64,000 nucleotides of DNA, from assembly GCA_963580285.1 (NCBI GenBank), contig OY757019.1, forward strand, positions 58,610,587-58,674,586, in the 5' to 3' direction. The notes beneath the pieces are model-generated. The model was not told the DNA's origin. It saw nothing but the letters and a program-made list of their open reading frames with translations, and did no database searches. This stretch comes from Lucinisca nassula (Eukaryota; Mollusca; Bivalvia; Lucinida; Lucinidae). This document shows positions 22,191 to 32,874 of this stretch, one piece after another. The stretch's first letter is position 1. Every line of letters begins with the position of its first letter. The translations under genes were made by a program, and so were the position numbers.

Positions 22191-22205
22191 GCCTGCTGTC
22201 ATTGC

Positions 22206-22400
22206 AACATGTAAATGTACAGGGGAATGCTGTTTTATTTTCTTCTATTTCTACACTTCCATTCATTTTCCTCTTTCTCCTCTGTCCATCTCTGTCATCT
22301 CCTCTACTTTCTCTTCAAGTTCTATCTCTTTTTCTTTTTCTCTGAGAGATAACACAAATGACTCACAAGGGTTGACCTGTCGTTCAACCAATAACAATAG
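22206..22400 (+). mobile_element. family F SINE-like repeat, 5' truncated
   Basis: 'tctatttctacacttccatt', the pyrimidine-rich body, then 'gggttgacctgtcgttcaac', which corresponds to the F tail. The region upstream of 'aaatgtacaggggaatgctg' is not F. Confidence 0.6.
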
Positions 22401-22734
22401 AAAAAAAAAAACAAACAAACGAGAAAAAAAACATTTCCCTGAAAACAAATAAATTTTCTAAACAATAGCAATTTGTAAGTTTTTTTTTCTTCTTACTCAG
22501 TTGAGTATATACATCTGCGACTGCAGTTCAAGATTGAAAGTCTTTCGGTATTTCAAACACCAAGTGGTAGAAAAAATGCTCTTTCTCATGATGAAATATT
22601 TCTGTATTGACATTTTTTTTTCGTTGTTGTTTTTTGATGTTGTCTTTAAAAAAAAAAAAGAAAATAATAGCAAATATATACCCATATCCCACTTTTCTCA
22701 ATAAAGTGGGGTGGATAAGAGCTACAGTAACACA
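22401..22734. other. AT-rich, homopolymer-rich stretch
   Basis: Several A and T runs, no gene. The overlapping short frames on both strands are products of low complexity. Confidence 0.4.
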
Positions 22735-23007
22735 CCCGTGCATCAAACTGCATTTTTTCATCTCCAAAATGGCTACTTTTCCGATGAAAATCTGTCTTTT
22801 TTTGTTGTTGTTTTATGTTTTTGTCTCTTTTTTTTCTTATTTATACGGCAAACATAGGTTGTGGGAATTGAGGCGATTCTAACGAGTACCCACGACCAAG
22901 GTCTTGGAGCAAATTAAAAAGTAAAGTTTACCATCCTAAACCCCAGTTTACTCTATATAAAGTGGGGTTTCGGGTGGTGTTCATTTCACGGACTTGTTCA
23001 CGTTATG
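22735..23007 (+). mobile_element. family B' element
   Basis: 'ctccaaaatggctacttttc', 'aaacataggttgtggg', half core 'gaggcgattctaacgagtac', 'gtcttggagc', 'ctaaaccccagtttactc' and terminus 'cacggacttgttcacgttatg'. The terminus is the partner of the inverted one at 4190-4211. Confidence 0.6.
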
Positions 23008-23410
23008 TTTTATTTAGACTCCCATACACATAAGCACTTGCTTTTTAGTTGCTGTAGTTTTTAGTTCCTTTTGACCGAAAAAAAAAAACAACAATGTTCT
23101 GCATGTAAGATTCTCAAGGAGATTATCATGCTTTCAGAATACGACAAGATCAAAGATAAGACGAACTGGTAACTGAATATTTTAATGGGAATCCTTTTGT
23201 GGTCCACGAGGGGACCAAACCACTTCCTTAATGAGTAAATACGAATTATCTAAATTGTAGATCTCGATATTAAAAGTGTCCATTTCATTTCTGGAAACAT
23301 AAGACACTCATAAACATGTGTGATATTATTCCCTTATGATTGTGACGTGTGATTGATTGTATTCAATGACAAATAAGCCGGGGCAAAGCCATTTCTACAA
23401 AATGCTTGCT
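23008..23410. other. unassigned sequence
   Basis: No feature was recognised. Confidence 0.35.
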
Positions 23411-23470
23411 ACCAGCGAAGACTCAGATCAGCCTGCTCGAATGAGCAGGCTGATCTGAGTCTTTGCTGGT
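23411..23470. repeat. family N-type hairpin
   Basis: A 60-nt palindrome with arms 23411-23438 and 23443-23470 (inner stem gatcagcctgctc) and a 4 nt loop. It has the same GATCAG and 'gactcagatcag' layout as other N hairpins, but the outer stem is 'accagcgaag' rather than 'aaacagtgtag'. Confidence 0.8.
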
Positions 23471-24004
23471 CAGTCGAGTAACCCGCGCCGTCCAGGTCCC
23501 AAATTTATTCAAGACAATGTAAACACAGATTGGACTGCACAGGCGTTGGTTGAAGTCTTCACTCGGTGCATCTTCCTTGTCAATCATCGTGTCCTGACCC
23601 AAACCTGTCAATCAAATACATGTCTATTTATCTTGATTGAGAGACATATCGAAACATTGTCTGATAACACCTATGACATGTCTTGGTCTGGACAATCAAA
23701 ACATTAAAAGCATTCCAAATTTTATTCCGTCTAAATATTGCGACATAGTCTTCCAAAACTGTTATGCCATCCAGTTTTTATGGGATTTGTTTTTGTTGCA
23801 TCAGGCAAAATTCTTTTTCACGCCCCTTTGACTTTATGACGTTATTACATTTATATTTTAATCGATGAATAAACGAGTGTTATTACAAAATAAATGCATA
23901 ATGCATTTAAAGTTCACACACTCGCATGCACAATATTTGAAAGACCTAAAACGTTCACCGTATGTTAATAATTTTAACAGGTCCTTGGGTTGAAGACTCT
24001 AAAA
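23471..24004. other. unassigned sequence
   Basis: No feature was recognised. Confidence 0.35.
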
Positions 24005-24262
24005 CGCCACATTTTATCGAAAAGTGGGGTTTGCAGGAACTTATTATATTTTCCGTGTCTTCTTTTTGATCAAAAATGTAGATTTTGTGTAGTTGTTAGA
24101 ATCGCCTCAATGAGGTGACTCTAACATATATAGACACACACTCTAAATTTCGAAGCAGAAATGAGCAAAAATACCATACATTTTAATTAGAAAAAAAAAA
24201 ACGGTTTGTTAACTAAAACCCCACCGTATGTAGCGAAAACTGGGGTTTACATGGGGTAATCA
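24005..24262 (+). mobile_element. family B-related element, diverged
   Basis: Paired 'aaaagtggggtttgcagg' and 'aaaactggggtttacatggg' blocks flank an eroded core 'gttagaatcgcctcaatgag'. The termini are not recognisable. Confidence 0.55.
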
Positions 24263-24954
24263 TTATTTTCTTTAATTCTACTCCAAGACAGTAGAAATAC
24301 AGAAAATGGCACAAATATTCACCAAAAAGGTACGCAAGAATGCACTATATCACCAGGGTGTTTTAACAAAAGCTTAATAAATTTTAAAGACCTGTAGTCG
24401 GTAGCAAAAACTCATTTTTCTGCTGCGTAATCAGCCATCACCGCCGGAGAGCTTCATGATTGCATATGTCAAGTGACTTTAGTTGTAGATGAAATATACT
24501 CCACATCTAATTGATTTCCAAAAGAAGTGGGATGATGATTAAGATAGAGACTTTAAACGGACTACATTTCTCATTCTGTCAAACGGCGAACCCCGGCACG
24601 CGAGAAACATAGTGGTCTTGACAAATTCAGAATTGATGGATTTTTATATGCTTGCTGTAGAGGGTAGTTTCAATATTTTTCATGAAGAAGCGGATGCACA
24701 TGCTTGAATGCCCCTTTTACCTTGGCGATGCATATTTAATGTTTACTGCAGACTTATCCCATCATTAGAAAATTTTAATTATGCATACTGAGTAATTGCT
24801 ATAACATATCAGAATAGGTACAATGTATGTGAATTCTTTCATTCGTCCAAAATGTGTATTTTTCTGATAATAAATAGCGCAATGTGTGTTCTTTCATTTG
24901 TCAAAAATAATTATTTTACTGTTGAAAATAAGTGATATTTTTCTTTTTATACTC
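24263..24954. other. unassigned sequence
   Basis: No feature was recognised. Confidence 0.35.
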
Positions 24955-25105
24955 CCAACAAAGATTGCGGATGCTCGTTAGAACCGCCTAGGCGGTTCTA
25001 ACGAGTACCCACAACCAATGTCTTGGAGCAGGATGAGACAAAAATGTATACCCCTGTTAACCCCAGTTTTCGCTTATTAAACTGCGGTTTACAGGGGTTG
25101 TGGGG
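24955..25105 (+). mobile_element. family B core and right inner region
   Basis: A shortened palindrome 'ctcgttagaaccgcctagg' meets 'cggttctaacgag' with almost no loop. It is followed by 'gtcttggagc' and 'taaccccagttttcgc'. The B terminus is missing. Confidence 0.65.
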
Positions 25106-25459
25106 TCCTTATTAGATGATATGCCGTGCGCAAGAAGCGAAACGGTTGTATCATAGGGGTTACCCGCGACTTTTGTATTGCCAACAGTTTCGGAAAAGAC
25201 ACATTTCTCAAAGAATCTCACAATTGCATAGCCTTGTTTGCCCCTAAGCATCTTCGATGGTATATTCAGATATTTTGCCTGAACATTTTATGTAGAATCT
25301 TTTCAGATTTCCTTTGCAACATAACATTGCACACACGTGGTATATTTAACAGATATACCAACATTAAACACAAACAAAATATCACTTTTCCTTCGACAAA
25401 ACATATTCATCATTTCACAACTAGATAAAATGCAATAAAAACTATTTCTTATTTGTTTC

Positions 25460-25755
25460 TTTATTACGAAAACGCTATTAACAAGTAATTTCTGTTTTAC
25501 CGTCACGAATGGGGGCCTTTTTGCACGATTGCGGAATGATACCTACAACTTATCAACGATTTCATAAATAGTCCCAGGGCTCCGATGGGCTGTTTCCCTG
25601 ATCAGAAGCTGCATTTCAGAAGCCTGGTCGAAGTCATCGTTTCTTTGATGCATTGTCGTAGGCGGTTCAGAATCAGTGCATATACAGTGACCATCTTTGC
25701 CGTGCAATGTACATGCGTATTTAAATTTTAAATAACAAAAATCGAAAAAATCCAA
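25460..25755 (-). other. possible terminal exon of an unknown gene (weak)
   Basis: On the minus strand a 70-codon open frame ends in a hydrophilic, acidic stretch (DDFDQASEMQLLI ... TIYEIVDKL) and a stop at 25543. An AATAAA lies about 80 nt further on (complement of 25460-25465). The composition looks more protein-like than most short frames here. I recognise no family, the acceptor upstream is poor, and it may be chance. Confidence 0.2.
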
Positions 25756-26419
25756 AGTTTCCTTTTATCAAGACTTGACTTCAATATACTCGCTCCTCAT
25801 GTCTGAGTGCCTATTTGACATTTTAGGATGATCTACGGCTGTTCTGGGTGGCCAAAAATGCTCTAAACGCGGGAGTTCTTCCCAACTCGAGACACCCGGG
25901 GCAAGGAAATAAAAAGCTCTAAATTGAAAGCAATAAACACACTTGTCCTAGCAAGCTTATTGGGGTTATGCATTAATAATCAAAAGATGGTGGGATTTTC
26001 TGAATGAACTTCGAGAGATGATATATCAATTTTATCTATTTCTTTACTTGAGAATCGTTGAGATAACCGGAAAATATATGATGTAGGTAACTGCACCAAA
26101 ACTTATTACAGCTGTGCCATAAGAAATGCATGCAAAGACTTGCAAAAATTCTAGGCAACACACTCGCTTGTATAGTGCTGTTTTTCGTGGCTTTCAAATG
26201 ACATTTTTTAAGAACATTGGGTAAATCTGCCATAAACATCGATTATTGTGGGTGTTCGCTGCCTCGACAAGAGGTTCTGTGCACACCTTTAACGCACACT
26301 ATATAAATCAAAGCACTGACAGCACTGATGGGTCGATTGTCTGAGTGTAGGCAGAAAAGCAAATGTCCTGAACGAGCAATTAGACTGTTTCGTTTAATCC
26401 CTGAATTGCTATACTGAAA
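25756..26419. other. unassigned sequence
   Basis: No repeat, RNA or gene was recognised. Confidence 0.35.
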
Positions 26420-26487
26420 GCAAACAGTGTAGACCATGATCGACACCGCGTTCTGCGGTTGCAGATCTGGGTCTACACTGTCTACCA
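26420..26487. repeat. family N hairpin, imperfect
   Basis: 'gcaaacagtgtagaccatga' faces 'atctgggtctacactgtct', with an inner 'cgacaccgcg' and 'tgcggttgc' stem. Confidence 0.75.
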
Positions 26488-27237
26488 TCATTCCAGTCCA
26501 AAGTCTATAGATAATCCTCCTTACGGAACACTCTGACCTCGCAGCGCTAAGAATAGCACGCCTATTTTCTATTAATAACCGTTACCTGGGTTGTCGAAAA
26601 ATTTGTGACAGTCACGTTGCCTTTAGCATTGAAAGCTACTGCGCTTTATAACTTTGGGCATATTGATAAAGAATCGACCCAAAAACTAGCCTTACACTTG
26701 TATAGCTCACTTTCCTGAATAAAGTGGGCTTTTCAGAGTCGTGACATAACAATGCTATTGTCTATCTTAAAAACTCATGTTGGGTTGAAAAGCATACGAC
26801 AGCTCTAAGTGTCTCACACATTTCAAATTTACAGGTTGGGAATGACCAATAATTGCATATTAAGAAACACAATCAGGGTAATAATCAGACAAAATGGACG
26901 AAATGTCTGCGAACGAGGAAACGCGATTCACTGTTTCTTGTACCGTTCTAGACAGCTTTGAGTACGCCCGTGCGTTTGTCCGCATTGCGTGTCTGACCGA
27001 TTAGTCAAGTACTACTTCAATCATTTCATTCATATTTTTACAGTCATATTCAGTGGTATGTATGCAAGATGATTGGGATGGGATTATATCCCAAGAGTTA
27101 GATAAATGTGACTATAAGCCACCATGAGAGTAAAAACAAACTGCCATGTCTGTCTAGAGTTATCTGCACTTGGCAAATATTTAAAATTGACATTTGTGCC
27201 GCGCTGTCGATATCATGTATTCACAAGCGGCTCATTA
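26488..27237. other. unassigned, upstream of exon candidate
   Basis: No repeat recognised. It could be intron if the 27303-27347 exon is real. Confidence 0.3.
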
Positions 27238-27294
27238 CTACTATTATTATTATTAATAATTTTATTGTTGTTGTTATTATTATTATTATTATTC
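27238..27294. repeat. (ATT)n / (GTT)n microsatellite
   Basis: Imperfect TTA/TTG trinucleotide tract. It would form the polypyrimidine-like region of the acceptor at 27302. Confidence 0.85.
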
Positions 27295-27302
27295 ATTTTC
27301 AG

Positions 27303-27347
27303 GAAAGAAGTCGTCCACGAATTCTTGGCACCCGGCAGATGCAGATG
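27303..27347 (+). other. candidate 45-nt micro-exon
   Basis: The segment is bounded by an acceptor-like tttcag (T-rich for about 50 nt upstream) and a consensus donor GTAAGT at 27348. Its 45 nt are GC-richer than the surrounding DNA and open in frames 1 and 2. One frame reads KEVVHEFLAPGRCRW with phase-matched ends, so it could be included or skipped without frameshift. I do not recognise the protein. This is the best exon candidate in the window, but it rests only on splice-site appearance. Confidence 0.35.
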
Positions 27348-27593
27348 GTAAGTTTGTATGTTGAAAGATTCGTTATGCTTGTGTTTATCATCGGTTCTTA
27401 CACGTTTTTTTTTTTTTTATTATTTATTATTTTTTTTTTTTTTTTTGGCACGTTGATGCTTAAACCATATTAAAAACTCAACCAATGAACACAGCCAGTA
27501 CAGTGGTATAGCACGTGCTCATATACAGAGAACTTGTTTGCGCCATTAAGACCAGCTAAAATTATGATTTATTAATTCTTACCAAAAACTAAA
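27348..27593. other. T-rich unassigned sequence
   Basis: Long T runs at 27403-27446. Otherwise nothing recognised. Confidence 0.35.
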
Positions 27594-27772
27594 CATTACG
27601 AAAACACGGCTATACAAATGCATTGTAAACTTTACCGCCAAAAAAAAAAAAAAGAATTTTAAGATGAAAAATTGTAATATTTTTCTTATTTCTACTCAAA
27701 ATATATATAGTGGGTACTCGTGAGTACTCTACCATATTTTCCTTATTTCTACTCTAAAGTATAGATTGTGAT
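27594..27772 (+). mobile_element. family B, left part, truncated
   Basis: Left terminus 'cattacgaaaacacggctat', 'cattgtaaactttaccgcc', then two copies of the 'ttatttctactc' to 'tagattgtg' region with damaged core arms. The right terminus is absent. Confidence 0.7.
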
Positions 27773-28061
27773 GACGTCAGAACGTCATTGTGGAACTGGC
27801 GTCGTTGAAATAGCCGCCCTGTTAGGTTAACGGTCGCATTTGAAGTCACGGTTGGTTTGGAGTTTTGGGGCGTTTTCGTCACAATTGCCGTTTGAACCGT
27901 AAGCTACGCAAGAATAACGATCATACATGGTTGTTGCATTGCAATAGCATTTGTCGGATCCCTCGAATGAGATTTGAACACTCGGCCCAGCGGCCGCCTC
28001 GTGCTCCTCGGGGCCCAGCAAATGTTAATGCATTAAAAAGCACATTGTGATACGTTTCCCC

Positions 28062-28353
28062 CATCACGCAAACACGCCTATATAATTTTGACTCCCATAG
28101 ACCCCAGTTTTATACAGTAAAACTGAGGTTTACGGGGGTAAACATTATTTTTCTTATTTCTACTCTAAAATAGATAATGGGTACTCGTTAGAACCGCCTC
28201 GCTGAGGCGGTTCTAACGTGTACCCACAATCTATTTTTTGTGCAAAAGTAAGAAAAATATCTTAAATTTTCGACTTAAAAGTTTCGTTTCTTTTTTTTTT
28301 TTTTTTTTCGCCGGTAAAATTTGCAATGTGTTTATAGGCGTGTATTCATAATG
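28062..28353 (-). mobile_element. family B, full-length
   Basis: Terminus 'catcacgcaaacacgcctat', 'ttttactgtat'-type pairing block, hairpin core at about 28170-28232 ('tactcgttagaaccgcctcg' and complement), 'cgccggtaaaatttgcaatg', and right terminus 'ataggcgtgtattcataatg'. A T run at 28289-28309 has expanded inside it. Confidence 0.85.
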
Positions 28354-29184
28354 CCGCTTTTGGAGCAGAAAGCAGAACCATCCAAGATCAAATATCAGCG
28401 CGCTTCAAAAATATAAACCAGGACGTCTGATAAAATTATTATAACGGTGTTAATCGCAAAAGCTGCGTTCACTGGCAGTTAACAATTCTATAAAACTAAC
28501 TGACCAAGAAGATGGACAGAGGAAGCCCAGACCTCCGGAACGCTATACATCTGTTTTTCTTTCTCTTATGACCCTTTTATTCCCAGGTTTTCTTTAAATC
28601 TCTGTTCTAGCGTGTGATTTTATGATTATTTCTATCACAATAATAAAATTCAAAGGAATAAAATAATGTTTATGGGCTCTTGCACCGGACATTGTATTTT
28701 GAAACAACGTTTGCAAAAGGAAAATGCAAGTTATATTGCTGTTAAGGCTATTGCCGATCGCGTGGAAAGGGTGGGTAGCTCAGCTTCAAAGAGGACCACA
28801 TGTGCGTTTTTAAAGTTCAAAATTGAACTCAGTCTATCAAATCTGCCTATTTCTGTTACAATAAATTTATGGGTATATACTTTTCATGAAGCAGCCAGCG
28901 AGCGTATGTCTGTAGGAGTCTGGTAGTGTACTGCATTAAAATCAAGTATGTCTATAAATATCAAATAAATGTCTTCATATAGATATGACAGTATTAAGTA
29001 TATAAGCATCCTTAACCATTTAGTCGCCAAAAAGTCTTTTTTTTTTTTTTTTCACCGATAGTTGACCAATGTTACAAGTTCCCTTTGCCAAGTCACTTAA
29101 GATATATATGTGTCCTTTTGGCATGGTGCACTTTTTAATTTCTCTACAGCGGTCATTAGCTGTATTTTTTTTTCTCTTATTTTT
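28354..29184. other. 800 bp without recognised feature
   Basis: An 86-codon plus-strand frame at 28666-28926 has no recognisable similarity or flanking signals. Confidence 0.3.
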
Positions 29185-29420
29185 GTTCCAAACATAGGTT
29201 CTTGGCGTTCCTTAAATCCGCCTCATTGAAGTAGTTCTAATGAGTACCCACAACCTGTGTCTTGGAGCGAGAATAAGGAAAATAATGTATCCCACTATAT
29301 AAAGGGGATATTGTGTGAACAATATTTTGTTTTATTCTGCTTCTGCTCATATGTTGTGGTTATTCGTTAGAACCACCTCAAATGAGCGGTTTGAGCGAGC
29401 ACCCATGATCTTAATTTGTA
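29185..29420 (+). mobile_element. two eroded family B cores
   Basis: Core remnants 'ccgcctcattgaagtagttc' (about 29215) and 'cgttagaaccacctcaaatg' (about 29364), each with the flanking 'tcttggagc' or 'gtagatcaaag' blocks. The copies are old and partial. Confidence 0.5.
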
Positions 29421-29673
29421 GATCAAAGCAAAATGCGAGATACATTTGAAGTATATACCGAGAATGCGTGTCTTCAACATAATGGATAAACCTGACACAG
29501 TTCAGCCATTTTTGCCAAGGAAGACAACTTTTGGCACTTGCTATTTTCCTGACTGAGCCCCCAACCCTCATCCCAACAGACCCACTGAAAAATAGATCTT
29601 CTCCTGCTCCTATTGGCAAATTCTTACATGTAATAGTACCGTAATTATCCTAAGTATTGGGACAGATGGGTCA

Positions 29674-29763
29674 AAGCAAACAGTATAGATCCAGATCACA
29701 CTGCTCCTGCAGGTGAAGGTTCAGGTGAAGGAGCAGTCTGATCAGGTTCTACACTGTTTGCCA
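29674..29763. repeat. family N hairpin with long inner stem
   Basis: Outer stem 'gcaaacagtatagatcc' with its complement 'ggttctacactgtttgc'. Inner stem gatcacactgctcct with its complement containing aggagcagtctgatc. The loop contains a repeated 'aggtgaaggttcaggtgaag'. Confidence 0.8.
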
Positions 29764-30335
29764 TTCCGTTTGCATCGTTTAGTCACCTTGCAGGATCGTG
29801 AACTTTTAGAAAAATTACAGCAAGTCCTCAAGGTTTCCGAATTTGTAGCACTTTTACGGTAGACTCCTCTTGATAAGGGAGATAATTTATTTTTGAAAGC
29901 GTTGTATGTGTCCACTTAAACCACAAATCAACAGCAAAATCAAGAATTGTTATTAGTAGTGTTCCGAGATCGTACGTTTACAAAGTCGCGTCTTCCTCGT
30001 CGTTATCATCTTTGTACCGGAAGTTCTGTGTGATGTACCGGAAGTCGTTCTGCAGAAATTGATCTTTCAGCCATGTGATTTCTGTCTTTTTGCACTGTGT
30101 GGCCTAATGCTGTTCCAGTTTTCTTAAGTGGCTCGAGATAGGTTCTAGATAAAAATGCATAGCTTTTCTGTAGACAAAACATATAGCAGACTTTTATAGG
30201 TTTCAATTACAACGGACAAAAAACAGACTGATCCCGCTAAATTGTTGCAATTGTGATGTTTTAGCATATATTGTTTCAAAGAAAGCCTTGGTAACATTAC
30301 GAAAACACGCCAATACAAATGCATTGTAAACTTTA
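29764..30335. other. unassigned sequence
   Basis: No feature was recognised. Confidence 0.35.
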
Positions 30336-30440
30336 CAACGGTGAGGACTCGACGGCAAACCACGGAAATGCTGGAGCAAACGAAACCCGACAGTAAGTCG
30401 CCGATGGGCCCAACCCGAAACAGGGCATCGGGTACCAAGC
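30336..30440 (-). repeat. family A 5'-end fragment
   Basis: 'caacggtgaggactcgacgg', 'ggaaatgctggagcaaacga' and 'gggcatcgggtacc' are the A 5' end, antisense here. Confidence 0.7.
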
Positions 30441-30454
30441 TACAATACATAAGT

Positions 30455-30840
30455 AAGCCGAAACTAGCTAGTCTGGTCCGGAAGACACTCCATACTATTT
30501 AGTTCTGTGGTGTATTCCTTGCTTCCAAAGGATACCCTTCTTCTAGAACATATTTAACGTCACTACAGCTGATGTTAAGGGAATGGCTGGCGGCCGTAAA
30601 ACGTCTCCCTGTCCGTTTATATTTTCTTGTCCTTTTGGATCAGTGGTTCCATTGTGGAACTGTGAAAATATTCGAGAGTAACTGATGAGGCCTTATTGGC
30701 CGAAACTAGCTAGTCTGCCCAGAAGACATGTACACTCCATACTTTTCAGTTCTGTGGTGCAAAGGATAAAAAAAATAATTTAACGCTTTTCCATATTATA
30801 ACGTAATTTACGTTGGAACCGTCCCAGAATCAGAGGCCTA
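30455..30840 (+). repeat. family K array, two units of about 242 bp
   Basis: 'ccgaaactagctagtctg' starts at 30458 and 30700. Each is followed by 'cactccatact' and 'agttctgtggtg'. The unit between contains 'gatgttaagggaatggctgg' and 'ggccgtaaaacgtctccc'. This is the inverse of the 8751 array. Confidence 0.75.
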
Positions 30841-30892
30841 ACCCACCGGCGTGCAATTAAAGAGTGAAGCAAAGTTATCAACCGTAATTGGG

Positions 30893-31215
30893 TTAAAGGC
30901 ATTTATTCTGAAACAGTAAAACACACTGTGTGTTCATAATTGTTTTATTGCCCCCCTGTGGTATACTATCTATAGCAGATCAAAGGCGGTCCCTAATAAG
31001 GTGATTAGTAGCTCTTGTTGAATCCCCTGACTAAGGTACATTAGGGGAAAATCAATAAGATACACTCCAGTCAACATTTAGTAAATTATTGATTTTCCCC
31101 AGGGAGGCCCCTTACCTGTTGAAGACAGAGGACTTGTCTTCAGTCAGCACTGAGGTCAGCATAATATTATGTAATGAAATTATAGTCCTCAATAATCAAG
31201 AATAAATGCCTTTAA
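30893..31215. mobile_element. TTAA-flanked MITE (P1), 315 bp
   Basis: The element (30897-31211) has 13 bp TIRs, aggcatttattct, with TTAA directly repeated at 30893-30896 and 31212-31215. The surrounding sequence 'aaagttatcaaccgtaattg' and 'actaccatgcatgcag' occurs uninterrupted at 52770-52815 with a single TTAA (52796-52799), which is an unoccupied paralogous site. TTAA target and TIRs fit piggyBac-type transposition. There is no coding capacity. Confidence 0.9.
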
Positions 31216-31439
31216 CTACCATGCATGCAGTCTGTCGTATAATAAAGCCGGTTATCAGAAAAATGCAGCGGATTCCTTGAGACGGTCAGAAACAAACACA
31301 AAACAGCACGTTTAGCAACAATACAAAGTCGGTAACAGAAAACGGCAAAGGAACGACTCCTTTGGACGGTCAGAAAACATAAAAATACGATTCGAAAAAT
31401 TATGTTATTCATAATTCCCTATGGAATTCATAACAACAC

Positions 31440-31860
31440 GTATTGCAGCATCAATACAAATGTTCTATAAAAAAGTAATCTTTTGGAAACAAGGAACACA
31501 GAATTGAACCCGCCAGGTGTACATTTGTGCTAATTTCGGCCTATTAGGAGCCATCAGTTTCTGCAGCTGAATCTATGATCCCAAACGACTAGAAAATATC
31601 ACTCACGCTATAATGAAGGGCAGGGAGATTTTTACGGCCGTTACACATTCCCTGAACATCAGATGTGGTGAATTTGTGTTCTATAAAAAAGTAATCTTTT
31701 GGAAGCAAAAACTTCAATACAGAACTGAAAACCGCCAAGTGTACATTTTGTTCTTGGCCAGACTAGTTTCGGCCAGTTAGGTATCATCAGTAAACATATT
31801 ATAATTGCAAAGTAACGGCGATTCTGGGGCGGTCAACAGAACAGCTACTTTGGAGGTGCA
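31440..31860 (-). repeat. family K array, two units of about 216 bp
   Basis: 'ttctataaaaaagtaatctt' recurs at 31463 and 31679. Each is followed by 'ttggaa(a/g)ca' and 'gtgtacattt'. 'gggagatttttacggccgt' occurs in the unit body, as in the 8751 array. Confidence 0.75.
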
Positions 31861-31938
31861 GGAAGTTACATTATGATAACAAACGGATAGTGCATTTTTC
31901 ATATCTCCGAAACTGATATTTTGTGACATTTTCTGGTC

Positions 31939-32307
31939 TTTACGAAAACATGCCTATACAAATATATTCTAACTTTTACCGCCGTAAAAATGAAAAAATG
32001 ATATTCAGATGAAAATTTGTGATATTTTTTCTAATTTTTGCTTACAATATAGATTGTGGGTACACGTTAGAACCGCCTCGATGAGGCGGTTCTAACCAGT
32101 ACCCACAATCTATATTTTTCAAAATATAGATTGTGGGTACTCGTTAGAACCGCCTCGATGAGGCGGTTCTAACCAGTACCCACAATCTATATTTTTCAGC
32201 AGAAATAAGAAAAGTAAGGTTTACCCCGATAAACCCCAGTTTTACTATATAAAAGTGGGGTTCAGGGGGGGGGGGGGTCAAAATTATATAGGCGAGTTTT
32301 CGTGATG
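31939..32307 (+). mobile_element. family B with a tandemly doubled hairpin
   Basis: Full-length B (left 'ctttacgaaaacatgcctat', right 'aggcgagttttcgtgatg'). The core palindrome is present twice in tandem with a 77 bp period (about 32048-32115 and 32125-32192). Both carry the same 'aaccagtaccc' variant, so the duplication is recent. A 13-G run lies at 32265-32277. Confidence 0.9.
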
Positions 32308-32536
32308 TCATGCATAGATTGTAGGTGTTCGTTATTATGAAAACTGTCATATCATTTTTTTGTTTCGTGACAAAACAACACCTTAGAGAAACCTCGATTT
32401 TTTTTATTGCAGGAATCTGTTTTCCTCGGGTTCCGTTTCTTATACATTTACATTCCTTTCAGTTTAAGGTGGGGTTTATTGGGTGTTCCATTAGTGGTCT
32501 TGGGTGCGTTATGAAGATCAAATTACACGAAATGTA

Positions 32537-32871
32537 TCAATGTAAAAAAATGCCGCCCCCGCACATCGGGGCTTGGAGAAATAGATTGGGCTGCACGATG
32601 CTTCCACGCAGATTTGATACCGACCACACATGAGTACTGGTAATCCGCTTAGGTCTAAGCCCGGCTACCCAGGAAAATTGCTGCGAGTCGGCCCGTCCAT
32701 GGTTATAGACTCTATGGTTTTCTTGGGCGGCAGGGATTGAGATGTCATTTCATCTCAATGTCGGGAAAAAGTCCCAACAAATTGGAAGCAACGTCTCCAA
32801 AATGACCTAAACTGTGTTGACGGGGACGTTAAACCTCAAATCAAACAAACAAACAAATCAATGAAAAAAAT
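32537..32871 (+). mobile_element. family D SINE, full length, with TSD
   Basis: Runs from 'gccgcccccgcacatcgggg' to the tail 'ttgacggggacgttaaacct' plus (CAAA)n. Flanking direct repeats: tcaatgtaaaaaaat (32537-32551) and tcaatgaaaaaaat (32858-32871). Confidence 0.9.
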
Positions 32872-32874
32872 ATT

